The notes: generated from the sequence alone by a model not told the origin. Positions 43,507 through 52,680 are shown, counted from the stretch's first letter. The stretch is DNA of 64,000 nt from Psychroflexus lacisalsi (GCF_020164495.1 NZ_JAIQYZ010000003.1:221591-285590), one strand, 5' to 3'. Program-made: numbers and translations.

Positions 43507-44004
43507 ATGGTAGACAAACGATACATACAAGATAGAAAATCAGGATTTAAGGTTTCAAAAGACTATTTTGAAACCTTGGAGGATTCTTTATTGAATAAAA
43601 TCAAATCTGAATCTTACACTGAAAAATCTGGTTTCAAAATTCCAAATGACTATTTCTCAGATTTTGAAGTAAATATTCCTTCAGAAGAAAAACCAACTAA
43701 GGTTATTCAACTTAAAGAATTTAGTAAGTGGATGGTTGCTGCATCAATTGTTGCAATTGCAGTCATAGGTGCTTTGTATATCGATAGAATAAGTCCGAAC
43801 CAGAATATTCAATTTTCTGACCTTGATAACGATATGATTGAAAGGTATCTAGATTATCACCTTGAAACCCCAGATGAATTTATAGACTTTGAAAATACTT
43901 CTGTAAAAAAATTAGTCAACCAAAATATTTCAAAACTGGATGATCAGGAAATTATTGAGTATTTGAATGATAAAATTGAAGATCAAGATTTTGACAATGA
44001 ATAA
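43507..44004 (+). CDS. Single-pass membrane protein, putative anti-sigma factor
   Basis: A protein of 165 residues with one transmembrane helix (about 76-93). The cytoplasmic N-terminal part holds two copies of a short motif, SGFKVSKDYFETLE (12-25) and SGFKIPNDYFSDFE (41-54); I recall this GFK-x3-YF motif in other Bacteroidota proteins next to ECF sigma genes. The outer part is acidic and helical with the pattern DNDMIERYLDYHLE and DDQEIIEYLND. It lies 31 bp after the sigma gene and overlaps the next gene by 8 bp. No known anti-sigma domain is clear, so the role rests on context. Confidence 0.7.
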   Translation: MVDKRYIQDRKSGFKVSKDYFETLEDSLLNKIKSESYTEKSGFKIPNDYFSDFEVNIPSEEKPTKVIQLKEFSKWMVAASIVAIAVIGALYIDRISPNQNIQFSDLDNDMIERYLDYHLETPDEFIDFENTSVKKLVNQNISKLDDQEIIEYLNDKIEDQDFDNE

Positions 44005-44443
44005 AAATTATATACTCTTACTAGTTTTCACTTTTATATGTAGTTTCTACGGAAACGCACAAAACAACGAAAGTGAAAAAATTCAGCAATTAAAAATCGC
44101 TTTTTTCACTGAGGAGTTAAATCTCACACCAAGTGAAGCCAAGAGATTTTGGCCCGTTTATTCTGAACATAATAAGCGCTACGAAGATTTAAGAAATAAT
44201 GAATGGTCTGATATCAAATCCAAACTCGATAACATCAAAAATTTAAATCAAGAAGAAGCTAGCCGACTTCTAGATAATTACATGTCTTACAAAAAATCGA
44301 GAGTGGAGCTTAGAGAAGATTTTGTTGTCAATCTTAAAGAAGTGATTTCTCCAAAACAGATTATGATGCTTAAGAAAGCAGAATATGATTTCCATAAAAA
44401 ACTTTTGAAACAATATCAATCTGATAAGTCTTCTAAGAACTAA
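43997..44443 (+). CDS. Exported Spy/CpxP-like helical protein
   Basis: A protein of 148 residues from ATG 43997 with a signal peptide (about 1-21, ending GNAQ). The mature part is helical and charged with an LNLTPSEAKRFWPVYSEHN segment and a later SPKQIMMLKKAEYDF, the paired LTPEQ-like motifs of Spy/CpxP-related sensors and chaperones seen beside Bacteroidota ECF sigma factors. It overlaps the putative anti-sigma gene by 8 bp. It probably acts in the periplasm as chaperone or as sensor for that pair. Confidence 0.75.
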   Translation: MNKNYILLLVFTFICSFYGNAQNNESEKIQQLKIAFFTEELNLTPSEAKRFWPVYSEHNKRYEDLRNNEWSDIKSKLDNIKNLNQEEASRLLDNYMSYKKSRVELREDFVVNLKEVISPKQIMMLKKAEYDFHKKLLKQYQSDKSSKN

Positions 44444-44448
44444 AACTC

Positions 44449-44456
44449 TATTTTTG
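44449..44456 (+). promoter_or_regulatory. -7 promoter element of the RsmB-type gene
   Basis: TATTTTTG matches TAnnTTTG, 17 bp before the ATG at 44474. Confidence 0.6.
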
Positions 44457-44473
44457 CAGATTAAATTATAATC

Positions 44474-45688
44474 ATGCGCTTACACAGAAACTTAGTTTTC
44501 GCCGTTATAGATACTTTACATCTTATTTTTAACGAAGGCAAATACGCCGACAAAGAAATATCGAACACTTTAAAGAGAGATAAACGCTGGGGATCTAGAG
44601 ACCGAGGCTTTATTGCAGAAACCACTTACGATATAGTTAGGTGGAAAAGGCTTTATTCTGAAATTGCCGACGTCAACGCTCCGTATTCAAGACCGAATTT
44701 ATTCAGGCTCTTTACAGTTTGGGCTACGTTGAAAGGGATAGAAATTCCAGATTGGAAACAGTTTGAAGATACCCCAACAAGAAGAATCAAAGGAAGGTTT
44801 GATGAACTCTCCAAAATAACCAAATACGCTGAATCAATACCAGATTGGCTCGATGAGCTTGGCCGGAAAGAACTAGGAAAACTGTGGGAGGAAGAAATAA
44901 AAGCTCTTAACGAGCAGGCTAAAGTTATTTTAAGAACCAATACTTTAAAGACCACACCAAAAAAACTTCAACTTATCTTAGATGAAGAATTCATTCCTAC
45001 TAAGACAATAAAAGGTTATCCTGAAGCCTTAGAACTTTATGAACGTGCAGATGTTTTCAAAACCGATGCTTTCAAAAAAGGGCTGTTTGAAGTACAAGAT
45101 GCCTCTTCTCAAAAGGTAGCTCATGCACTTAGATTGGAGCCTGGAATGAGAGTAATAGATGCTTGTGCCGGAGCTGGAGGAAAATCTCTACATATTGCCG
45201 CTTTAATGGAAAATAAAGGGCAAATTATTGCCATGGATATTTATGCTAATAAATTGAAAGAACTTAAACGAAGGGCAAAACGAGCAGGAGCTCATAATTT
45301 GGAAACACGAGTGATAGATTCTACAAAAGTGGTAAAAAAACTTCATGAGTCTGCAGATCGGGTTCTTATAGATGCTCCTTGTACTGGACTTGGTGTTTTA
45401 CGACGAAATCCAGATGCAAAATGGAAGTTGACTCCAGAATTTTTGGTAGAGATCAAGAAAAAACAGCAGGATTTGTTACAAGATTATAGTAAAATGGTAA
45501 AACCTGGTGGCATATTGGTATATGCAACCTGTTCCATATTACCTTCAGAAAACCAAATGCAAGTTCAAGATTTCCTTAATTCTGAAAATGGAAGCGGATT
45601 TCAACTCAATAAGGATGAAAAGATCCTAGCTCATAAATCTGGTTTTGATGGTTTTTATTATGCCATTCTTCAAAAATCTATTTCATAA
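44474..45688 (+). CDS. RsmB/NOP-family rRNA cytosine-C5 methyltransferase
   Basis: An m5C methyltransferase of 404 residues. The SAM-binding region is VIDACAGAGGKSLHIAALM, followed by the two catalytic cysteines in DAPCTGLGVLRRNPD and ATCSILPSEN, as in RsmB (Fmu). The N-terminal 130 residues are helical and in the position of the NusB-like domain of RsmB but do not show a clear NusB signature. The likely target is 16S rRNA (C967 in E. coli numbering). The gene has its own -7 element directly after the Spy-like gene. Confidence 0.88.
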   Translation: MRLHRNLVFAVIDTLHLIFNEGKYADKEISNTLKRDKRWGSRDRGFIAETTYDIVRWKRLYSEIADVNAPYSRPNLFRLFTVWATLKGIEIPDWKQFEDTPTRRIKGRFDELSKITKYAESIPDWLDELGRKELGKLWEEEIKALNEQAKVILRTNTLKTTPKKLQLILDEEFIPTKTIKGYPEALELYERADVFKTDAFKKGLFEVQDASSQKVAHALRLEPGMRVIDACAGAGGKSLHIAALMENKGQIIAMDIYANKLKELKRRAKRAGAHNLETRVIDSTKVVKKLHESADRVLIDAPCTGLGVLRRNPDAKWKLTPEFLVEIKKKQQDLLQDYSKMVKPGGILVYATCSILPSENQMQVQDFLNSENGSGFQLNKDEKILAHKSGFDGFYYAILQKSIS

Positions 45689-45714
45689 AATTTTCGTCCT
45701 GTATTTATTTTGAG

Positions 45715-47625
45715 ATGAAACAATACATATTTCCTTTTTTCCTTTTTGCCTTTTGTTTCAGTTATGCTCAAGCTCCGACAGGATATTACAATAGTGCAGA
45801 AGGTCTTAGTGGCTATCAATTAAAAACAGCTTTAATATCCATTATTGATGATATAGATGATGAAAATGGACAATCACATCATCAAGACCAAGGTTATAAC
45901 GCATTATTTAGCGCATATGCTTCAGAAAACAGTGGAGATACCGACGATTATTTTGAAAATGATGGCACTGTACTAGACATTTATTCTGAGGTTGCTAATG
46001 GAAGTGAAGCTTATAATTATGAGCACGTCTTAAATCAATGTGGAAATTACAACAACGAAGGAGATTGCTATAACCGGGAACATTTGGTACCCCAATCTAT
46101 ATTTAATAGTGCGTCACCAATGAGAAATGATTATTTTCATGTTGTTCCAACTGATGGTGCAGTAAATGGAGCCCGAGGAAATTATCCTTTCGGTGAAGTC
46201 AGTAATCCTAATTACATTTCGAGTAATGGTTCAAAACGTGGTGAAAACAAATTCCCAGGATACTCAGGTACTGTATTTGAGCCCATCGATGAATTTAAAG
46301 GAGATATTGCAAGATCTGTACTTTACTTTGCAATCAGGTACGAAGATGAATTTAATAACAGTTGGAAAACAAATGAAGTCCTTGCAAATAATCCACAAGA
46401 CTTTTTTGTAGACTGGTATATTGATTTACTGTTATCATGGCATGTAAGCGATCCCGTAAGTCAAAGAGAGATAGATAGAAACAATAATGGCTTTCAATAT
46501 CAGGGAAACAGGAATCCGTTGATAGATCATCCGCAGTTTGCTTATGAAATCTGGGGAGATCCAGACAACCTACCTCCTACTGCCCCTCAAAATCTTCAAG
46601 CTAGCAATATAAAGGATTCAAGTATTAATATTACTTGGAACCCTTCACAAGATAATGTAGGAATAGAAAAATATATTGTAGAGTTAGACAATATCAATTT
46701 AGTTGAAGTGTCATCGCAAACATTGAATTATACTGTTCAAGAACTTTCTCCAGAAAGGCTTTATAATTTTAGAGTTTATGCTGTAGATAAAAGCGGCAAT
46801 GTCTCCGATCCAAGCGAAAATCTGGAAGTTGTAACTTTATCTGAATCAAATATTTTGTTGAAGGAAGATTTTGAAAATTGCAATACAGTAGCAGGCAATT
46901 TAGTGTCTGTAAGTGAAGTAAATGATATCAACTGGAAATGTATTGATAACTATGGCGAAGATAATACCCAAGGCTATCAAATGAATGCTTATCAAAATAA
47001 TGAGCAAGTCCTAAGCCGTGACTGGTTAATTACATCTGATAAAATAGACTTTGGAAATTATGAAGTAGAGAAAATTAGTTTTTGGGCGTCTGCTAGCTTT
47101 GGTAATACTAAACTTCAACTTTTATATTCTTCATCTTATGATGGAAATGGAAACCCATCTAATTTTGATTGGCAAGAAATACCAAATGTGGATATACCTC
47201 TACACCCCGATAGCAGTAATAACCTATTTGTCTACAAGGCAAATAAGATTGATATTTCAGAAATAAGTGGTGAAGTTTATATTGCTTTTAAATACGATAC
47301 TGCGACTGGTGAAAATGCTACCAAATGGACAGTGGACAATTTTCTAATAGAAGGAGAACAACTTTTATCAAATTTTACTTTTAGAGACAAACTTGAAGTT
47401 CTTCTGTATCCTAACCCCTCAAAGAATGATAAAATACATTTGGACTTTAATAAAGGTGGAGTTAAAACAATAGAAGTATACGATTTGAATGGAAGGTTAC
47501 TACTAAAAAGAAGAACCTATTTAAAAAACTATGCTGAAAACCTTAGTCAGTTTCAAAGTGGAAATTACTTAATGAAAATAAAGCATGAAGGAGTTTCTCA
47601 AATAAAGCGACTGGTGTTAAAATAA
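45715..47625 (+). CDS. Secreted endonuclease I with FN3 domain and T9SS sorting domain
   Basis: A protein of 636 residues with a signal peptide (ending SYAQ). The endonuclease I (EndA/NucM) domain spans about 25-290 and has the His-metal motif NREHLVPQSIF (H123) and FHVVPTDGAVNGARGNYPFGEV. A fibronectin type III domain follows (about 290-375), then a jelly-roll-like region to about 545, and a type A T9SS C-terminal sorting domain (LYPNPSKND to the end IKRLVLK). It should be exported through the outer membrane by T9SS and used on extracellular DNA. Monocistronic, with a strong convergent terminator behind it. Confidence 0.92.
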   Translation: MKQYIFPFFLFAFCFSYAQAPTGYYNSAEGLSGYQLKTALISIIDDIDDENGQSHHQDQGYNALFSAYASENSGDTDDYFENDGTVLDIYSEVANGSEAYNYEHVLNQCGNYNNEGDCYNREHLVPQSIFNSASPMRNDYFHVVPTDGAVNGARGNYPFGEVSNPNYISSNGSKRGENKFPGYSGTVFEPIDEFKGDIARSVLYFAIRYEDEFNNSWKTNEVLANNPQDFFVDWYIDLLLSWHVSDPVSQREIDRNNNGFQYQGNRNPLIDHPQFAYEIWGDPDNLPPTAPQNLQASNIKDSSINITWNPSQDNVGIEKYIVELDNINLVEVSSQTLNYTVQELSPERLYNFRVYAVDKSGNVSDPSENLEVVTLSESNILLKEDFENCNTVAGNLVSVSEVNDINWKCIDNYGEDNTQGYQMNAYQNNEQVLSRDWLITSDKIDFGNYEVEKISFWASASFGNTKLQLLYSSSYDGNGNPSNFDWQEIPNVDIPLHPDSSNNLFVYKANKIDISEISGEVYIAFKYDTATGENATKWTVDNFLIEGEQLLSNFTFRDKLEVLLYPNPSKNDKIHLDFNKGGVKTIEVYDLNGRLLLKRRTYLKNYAENLSQFQSGNYLMKIKHEGVSQIKRLVLK

Positions 47626-47655
47626 AAAAGGCTAGAATTAGAATTCTAGCCTTTT
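47626..47655. terminator. Bidirectional terminator between the nuclease and DUF4168 genes
   Basis: AAAAGGCTAGAATT (47626-47639) and AATTCTAGCCTTTT (47642-47655) are perfect inverted repeats of 14 bases with A/T ends. It lies right after the nuclease stop and 19 bp from the convergent DUF4168 stop. Confidence 0.9.
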
Positions 47656-47674
47656 GAAGATAGTTGAAGAAAAA

Positions 47675-48145
47675 TTAGTTTTTCTTCATTGGATTTTTTC
47701 CGGTTTGCTGCTTCATCATCATGGCTTGCATTTTTTGTTGCAGTTCTGGGCTTTCCTGAATTTGCGCACCAATTTTTTGAAATTGCTGCATAGTCAACCC
47801 TTTTTCTTTTACTTTGTTTTCCATTTCTTTTTGTGAAGCAGTTTGGATTTCTTGGATAACAACCATCGCTGCATCTTGTTTAGCCATCTCATCTTCAGAC
47901 GCATCACTTTCCTTCTCAGGATCCATTTTTGCCTCATAGATTTCGTTGAATCGCTGTGGTGTTAAACCTTCATCTTCGATAGCAACAACCATTTTTTGTT
48001 GAATCTCCATGTTAGATTTTTGAACACTTTGGTAAGCTTCTGCGAATTTTTGCAATTCAGCATCAGTTACGGTTGTTTCAGTTTGCGCTGTAGCGGCAAA
48101 AACTGTAAAAAGGAATATGCCGGCCGTTAAAAATACTTTTTTCAT
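47675..48145 (-). CDS. DUF4168 family exported protein
   Basis: A protein of 156 residues from ATG 48145 with a signal peptide (FLFTVFAATAQ). The mature part is helical: VTDAELQKFAEAYQSVQ, then EGLTPQRFNEIYEA and KGLTMQQFQKIGA, and a Met/Gln/Lys-rich tail. This fits DUF4168, found in Bacteroidota and cyanobacteria, with unknown periplasmic function. The upstream in-frame ATG at 48169 would precede the signal peptide without purpose. Monocistronic. Confidence 0.85.
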   Translation of the reverse strand: MKKVFLTAGIFLFTVFAATAQTETTVTDAELQKFAEAYQSVQKSNMEIQQKMVVAIEDEGLTPQRFNEIYEAKMDPEKESDASEDEMAKQDAAMVVIQEIQTASQKEMENKVKEKGLTMQQFQKIGAQIQESPELQQKMQAMMMKQQTGKNPMKKN

Positions 48146-48227
48146 TGTTTTAAATTTAATATTTGTCAATTATAAGAATTTAAATCTGACCCCAAAAAAA
48201 ACCCGTCAAATTATAGATAGCTTTAAC

Positions 48228-49025
48228 TTAATCGGTTTGATTCTTATCAAAATTTATAGTTTTAGCTTCCTCCCAGAATTTGTCCATTTCTTCCAGTGAC
48301 ATTTTAGATATATCTAGGTCATTTTCTTTGGCCTTCTGTTCTAAATACTGAAACCTGAAAATGAATTTTTTATTGGTACGCTCCAATGCTGTTTCTGGAT
48401 CGATTTTCAAAAACCTCGCGTAATTAATCATTGAAAATAAAACATCCCCAAATTCATCTTCTATCTTATTCTGCTCATTTTTATTGACTTCTTCTTGTAG
48501 TTCTGCAAGTTCTTCCTTTACCTTTTCAAAGACCTGCTTCGGCTCTTCCCAATCAAAGCCTACACCAGCAACTTTATCTTGAATCCTACTGGCTTTAATA
48601 AGTGCTGGAAGAGATCTTGGGACACCACCAAGTACGCTTTTATTCCCTTCTTTGAGTTTAAGCTTTTCCCAGTTTTCTTTCACCTGCTTTTCATCATTGG
48701 CAACGACATCACCGTAGATATGAGGGTGTCGGTTTATAAGCTTTTCACAAAGGGAATTAATAACGTCTGCAACATCAAAATCGTTGGTTTCACTTCCAAT
48801 TTTAGAGTAAAAAACGATATGTAACAATACATCTCCTAGCTCTTTTTTGATTTCATTTGAATCTTTTTCTAGGATAGCATCGCCTAATTCATAAACTTCT
48901 TCAACGGTGAGGTTTCTAAGAGAATCCATAGTTTGCTTACGATCCCACGGACATTTTTCTCTCAAATCATCCATTATATCCAGAAGTCTTTCAAAAGCTT
49001 CGAGTTGTTTCTGTCTTGTATACAT
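48228..49025 (-). CDS. mazG: Nucleoside triphosphate pyrophosphohydrolase MazG
   Basis: An all-alpha NTP pyrophosphatase of 265 residues with two MazG repeats. Repeat one has CPWDRKQTMDSLRNLTVEEVYELGDAI and ELGDVLLHIVF; repeat two has the EEVNKNEQNKIEDEFGDVLFSMIN metal site. It hydrolyses house-cleaning targets such as noncanonical or excess NTPs. Here it is not next to mazEF or relA. A weak hairpin at 49055-49086 separates it from the upstream DUF5606 gene, so it probably has its own promoter, although I see no exact TAnnTTTG. Confidence 0.93.
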   Translation of the reverse strand: MYTRQKQLEAFERLLDIMDDLREKCPWDRKQTMDSLRNLTVEEVYELGDAILEKDSNEIKKELGDVLLHIVFYSKIGSETNDFDVADVINSLCEKLINRHPHIYGDVVANDEKQVKENWEKLKLKEGNKSVLGGVPRSLPALIKASRIQDKVAGVGFDWEEPKQVFEKVKEELAELQEEVNKNEQNKIEDEFGDVLFSMINYARFLKIDPETALERTNKKFIFRFQYLEQKAKENDLDISKMSLEEMDKFWEEAKTINFDKNQTD

Positions 49026-49054
49026 CTTTTTTATTTAAAAATAAGTATTATAAC

Positions 49055-49086
49055 TAAAAAACCCCCTAAAATTAATTAGAGGGTTT
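49055..49086 (-). terminator. Likely terminator of the DUF5606 gene
   Basis: An imperfect stem of about 10 bases (49059-49068 with 49077-49086, one mismatch), AT-rich loop, followed on the minus strand by a T run. It lies 18 bp after the DUF5606 stop. Confidence 0.6.
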
Positions 49087-49103
49087 AAGTAAAGGTGATT
49101 AGC

Positions 49104-49535
49104 TTAATTTTCTTTTTCTTCTTCTTTTGTATCCTTTTCAGCTTTCGGATCAGAAAAATCAATGATGTTTTTTGAAATCAGTAAATTATACCATTGAATT
49201 ACTTTTTTGATGTCAGATGGGTAAACCCTATCTTCATCGTAGTCAGGTAATATTTCACTGAAATAATCAGTCAACTCGTTTTTGGAAGACTTATGGTCTA
49301 TTGATGGTTTTCCGTCTTCTTTATCAAATATTTTTTGAAAAACTTCTCTTAGAGGGATTTCTTCGGTATATGTATAAATAGCGATTTCACTAAGAATACT
49401 TACATTGTTTCTCATACTAACAGGAATTTTCTTACCATCGATGAACGACTCCGCAAGAAAACCACCTCTGGTTTGAGCTTTTAATTCATAAAGTCCTGGT
49501 TTCCCTGATATGGATAATACTTTATCTAATTTCAT
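49104..49535 (-). CDS. DUF5606 family protein
   Basis: A cytoplasmic protein of 143 residues. It opens MKLDKVLSISGKPGLYEL and has QTRGGFLAESFIDGKKIPV, VSILSEIAIYT and LREVFQKIF, the conserved run of DUF5606, which is confined to Bacteroidota and of unknown function. The C-terminus is a charged tail of Glu and Lys. It lies between def and mazG, an arrangement that I recall as conserved in Flavobacteriia. Nothing in the sequence reveals a catalytic site; a small beta-barrel nucleic-acid or protein binder is possible. Confidence 0.85.
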   Translation of the reverse strand: MKLDKVLSISGKPGLYELKAQTRGGFLAESFIDGKKIPVSMRNNVSILSEIAIYTYTEEIPLREVFQKIFDKEDGKPSIDHKSSKNELTDYFSEILPDYDEDRVYPSDIKKVIQWYNLLISKNIIDFSDPKAEKDTKEEEKEN

Positions 49536-49589
49536 GTATTTATTTTTTTGGATGGCAAATATGCAATTTGTTCTTGTTTTGAAAAGATC

Positions 49590-50180
49590 TTAGCGATTTT
49601 TTTTAGCCAAGGGGTATTTCATTTTATAACCTATATCTACTTTACCTTTAGTAATATTTGTTAATCGACTTTTGATTAATCTCTTTTTTAAACTAGAAAT
49701 CCTATCAGTAAATAGAATCCCCTCAATATGGTCATATTCGTGCTGAACAACTCTAGCAGGTAACCCATTTAAAGTTTCGGTTTGCCGATTTAAATCTCTA
49801 TCTAGATATTCAATTTTGATTTCTGGCTTTCTGAAAATGTCTTCATGAACATCTGGAATACTTAAGCAACCTTCATTAAAATCCCATTCTATTCCGTTTT
49901 CTTCAATCAATTTCGGATTGATGAAAACTCTTTTAAAAGATTCTAACTCTTTGACCTCTTCTTCACTCAAAGATTCATCTTGAGCAAAAGGTTTTGCATC
50001 GATGACAAACAAGCGAATTGATAACCCAACCTGAGGAGCTGCGAGCCCTACTCCATTTGCATTATACATAGTTTCAAACATATTCTCAATAAGTTCATCT
50101 AGCTTAGGATAATCTTTTGAAATATCTGAAGCTTTCTTTTTTAAAACTGGAGAACCATAAGCTACAATTGGTAATATCAT
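49590..50180 (-). CDS. def: Peptide deformylase
   Basis: A metalloenzyme of 196 residues that removes the formyl group from nascent proteins. All three motifs are present: GLAAPQVG (45-52), EGCLSIP (C105) and QHEYDH (H147, E148, H151). An insert of about 15 acidic residues (68-82, SLSEEEVKELES) is typical of Bacteroidota deformylases. A TATTTTTG element lies about 47 bp upstream, so it is transcribed apart from ruvX. The formyltransferase gene is not adjacent. Confidence 0.96.
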   Translation of the reverse strand: MILPIVAYGSPVLKKKASDISKDYPKLDELIENMFETMYNANGVGLAAPQVGLSIRLFVIDAKPFAQDESLSEEEVKELESFKRVFINPKLIEENGIEWDFNEGCLSIPDVHEDIFRKPEIKIEYLDRDLNRQTETLNGLPARVVQHEYDHIEGILFTDRISSLKKRLIKSRLTNITKGKVDIGYKMKYPLAKKNR

Positions 50181-50226
50181 AATCTCAATTTTAAGTGAGA
50201 GGGATAGACCCTTTTAATTGAAGACG

Positions 50227-50234
50227 CAAAAATA
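50227..50234 (-). promoter_or_regulatory. -7 promoter element of def
   Basis: TATTTTTG on the minus strand, 46 bp before the def ATG, within the 105-bp gap that separates ruvX and def. Confidence 0.5.
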
Positions 50235-50285
50235 CGGGTTTTATTTCTTTTGAAATTGACAAATGCTAACTTTAAAAATCCAAAT

Positions 50286-50693
50286 TTATTTCAAATAATT
50301 CTGAAGTAAAATTGTAGCGCTTATTTCATCCACCAAGCCTTTGTTTTGCCTTTTTTTCTTCTTAAGACCAGAGTCAATCATAGTTTGGAAAGCCATTTTT
50401 GAAGTAAAACGCTCATCCATTCTTACAATATTAATATCTGGAAATAATTTCTGAATATCTTCAATAAGAAACAAAATGTTTTTTTCCAATTGCATCGGTT
50501 TTCCATCCGTAAACTTTGGCTCTCCCACTACAAGTGTATCGATAGCCTCTGAAGGGATTATGGATTTCAGTTCATCCATCAAAACTCGAGAATCTACTGT
50601 TTTTAAACCAGATGCTATCATTTTCATCTCATCAGAAATAGCTAAACCTGTTCGTTTTATTCCAAAATCTAAAGCCAGTACTTTCGTTTTCAT
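50286..50693 (-). CDS. ruvX: Holliday junction resolvase-like protein RuvX (YqgF)
   Basis: An RNase H-fold nuclease of 135 residues. It has the N-terminal DFGIKRTGLAISD with the first acidic residue, VVGEP in the middle and the DERFTSKMA motif plus a C-terminal DEISATILLQNYL with the last acidic residue. E. coli YqgF processes the 5' end of 16S rRNA; Holliday junction resolution is reported for others. A TATATTTG element lies 16 bp upstream. Start chosen at ATG 50693. Confidence 0.92.
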   Translation of the reverse strand: MKTKVLALDFGIKRTGLAISDEMKMIASGLKTVDSRVLMDELKSIIPSEAIDTLVVGEPKFTDGKPMQLEKNILFLIEDIQKLFPDINIVRMDERFTSKMAFQTMIDSGLKKKKRQNKGLVDEISATILLQNYLK

Positions 50694-50709
50694 AAACTTA
50701 ATTCTCTAG

Positions 50710-50717
50710 CAAATATA
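50710..50717 (-). promoter_or_regulatory. -7 promoter element of ruvX
   Basis: TATATTTG on the minus strand, 16 bp upstream of the ATG at 50693. Confidence 0.6.
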
Positions 50718-50777
50718 AGGTACTAAGAGGTATTTTGGATTTAACCATAAACCTTATCTTCGCTAAAAAAAATTTAA

Positions 50778-51593
50778 ATGGAAGAATTAAAACAAAAAAT
50801 TTTAAAAGCCTGGGACAACCGAGACTTATTAAAAGAACAAGAAACAATTGAAGCCATAAGAACTGTAGTATCAAAACTAGACAGCGGTGAATTACGTTGC
50901 GCAGAACCTACAAAAGAGGGTTGGCAAGTGAACGAATGGGTAAAAAAAGGAGTGGTTCTCTATTTTCCAATTCAAAAGATGGAAACTATGGAAGCTGGTA
51001 TTTTTGAATATCACGATAAGATGCCACTCAAAAGAGGATACAAAGAAAAAGGAATCCGGGTGGTTCCCAATGCAGTGGCCAGACACGGTGCTTATATCTC
51101 GAGTGGTGTCATTATGATGCCGAGTTACGTTAATATTGGCGCATACGTTGACGAAGGAACAATGGTAGATACCTGGGCAACAGTTGGAAGTTGTGCTCAA
51201 ATTGGTAAGAATGTTCACCTTTCTGGTGGAGTTGGTATTGGTGGAGTTTTAGAACCATTGCAGGCAGCACCAGTAATTATTGAAGACAACGCCTTTTTAG
51301 GATCAAGAAGCATTGTAGTGGAAGGAGTTCGTGTTGAAAAAGAAGCGGTTCTTGGCGCTAACGTGGTTTTGACAGCTTCTACCAAAATCATCGATGTTAC
51401 AGGAGATGAACCCGTTGAGATGAAAGGTATTGTCCCTGCTCGTTCCGTGGTAATCCCTGGAAGCTATACCAAGAAATTTCCAGCAGGAGAATTCAATGTG
51501 CCTTGCGCCTTAATCATTGGAAAACGAAAAGAAAGCACCAACAAGAAAACATCCTTGAATGACGCACTTCGAACTTATGATGTAGCGGTGTAG
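50778..51593 (+). CDS. dapD: 2,3,4,5-tetrahydropyridine-2,6-dicarboxylate N-succinyltransferase
   Basis: A left-handed beta-helix acyltransferase of 271 residues in the succinylase branch of lysine/diaminopimelate synthesis. An N-terminal helical domain is followed by hexapeptide repeats from about residue 100 (YISSGVIMMPSYVNIGAYVDEGTMVDTWATVGSC region), and the conserved NAFLGSRSIVVEGV and VPARSVVIPGSY segments. A near-match promoter element TATCTTCG lies about 20 bp upstream. No other dap genes are near. The length equals the family norm (about 272). Confidence 0.95.
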   Translation: MEELKQKILKAWDNRDLLKEQETIEAIRTVVSKLDSGELRCAEPTKEGWQVNEWVKKGVVLYFPIQKMETMEAGIFEYHDKMPLKRGYKEKGIRVVPNAVARHGAYISSGVIMMPSYVNIGAYVDEGTMVDTWATVGSCAQIGKNVHLSGGVGIGGVLEPLQAAPVIIEDNAFLGSRSIVVEGVRVEKEAVLGANVVLTASTKIIDVTGDEPVEMKGIVPARSVVIPGSYTKKFPAGEFNVPCALIIGKRKESTNKKTSLNDALRTYDVAV

Positions 51594-51624
51594 TTAAATA
51601 AAATATTTAATTGATCCGAGTTTA

Positions 51625-52680
51625 ATGAAGATACTAGTTATCCAACAAAAAATGATTGGAGACGTTCTCGTCTCCAGTCTTATTTGCGAGAATTTGAAAC
51701 TGAATTACCCTGAGGCAGAGATTCACTATCTCGTCAATCGGTTTACTATTCCAGTGATTGAAAACAATCCATACATCGATAAAATCGTAATTTTTGAAGA
51801 TGAATACAGGTCAAGCAAACTTGAATTTTATAGATTTTTAAAACAGATCAAAAAGACAAAATATGATGTGGTTATCGACGCGTATGGTAAGTTAGAAAGT
51901 AACTTAATCACTCTATTTTCAAAGGCTAAGACAAAAATAGGCTGGAACAAACCATTAACTAATCTTATTTATTCTTCTACAGTTAAAATTTCAAATCAGT
52001 CGGAAATCGGTTTAGGCTCAGCCATAGAAAATAGACTAAATCTAATGAGCGCATTGAAGGGTACAAAAATACTTACCCAACAACCTAAAATTCATTTAAA
52101 GCCTATTGAGCTTGATACTGCTAAAAATAAAATTCAAAAATTTCAAAAGGCTAAGCCTGTACCTTTCATTATGATTAGTGCTTTAGGAAGTAGTGAAGCG
52201 AAAACATACCCTTTGCGTTTCATGGCTGATGTTTTAGACTTTATTGCTTTGAATTCTAATGCTTTACTAATCATGAATTACATACCCTCACAATTTGAAG
52301 ATATTAAAGAACTTTATTTCCTTTGTGATAAGAGTACACAAGGAAAGATTTTATTAAATTTCAAAATCGAAAGTTTAAGAGAATTTATGTCAGTTTCAAA
52401 ATTTTGCAAGGCCTTAATCGGCAATGAGGGTGGAGCCATCAATATGGCTAAAGCTTTGGATGTTCCTACATTCTCAATATTTTCTCCACAAATCAATAAA
52501 GAAGGGTGGAATGGCTTTGAGGATGAAAACCTTAAACATGTATCCGTTCATGTGAAAGATTATAAACCTGATCTTTTTTTAGAAAAATCTCAAACAGATA
52601 ATATGGAAATGTATGAAGAGTTTAATCCAGCTCTTTTTTTAGAAATTTTAAAAACATTTCTGATTAAGCATGCAAATTAA
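51625..52680 (+). CDS. Family 9 glycosyltransferase (heptosyltransferase-like)
   Basis: A GT-B enzyme of 351 residues. It opens MKILVIQQKMIGDVLVSSLICENLK and has IGNEGGAINMAKALDVPTFSIFSP near residue 270, the GT9 signature region where LPS heptosyltransferases bind the nucleotide sugar. It should add a heptose or similar sugar to the lipid A core. It starts 31 bp after dapD and may share its transcript. Its last 17 bp overlap the convergent GT2 gene. Confidence 0.9.
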   Translation: MKILVIQQKMIGDVLVSSLICENLKLNYPEAEIHYLVNRFTIPVIENNPYIDKIVIFEDEYRSSKLEFYRFLKQIKKTKYDVVIDAYGKLESNLITLFSKAKTKIGWNKPLTNLIYSSTVKISNQSEIGLGSAIENRLNLMSALKGTKILTQQPKIHLKPIELDTAKNKIQKFQKAKPVPFIMISALGSSEAKTYPLRFMADVLDFIALNSNALLIMNYIPSQFEDIKELYFLCDKSTQGKILLNFKIESLREFMSVSKFCKALIGNEGGAINMAKALDVPTFSIFSPQINKEGWNGFEDENLKHVSVHVKDYKPDLFLEKSQTDNMEMYEEFNPALFLEILKTFLIKHAN

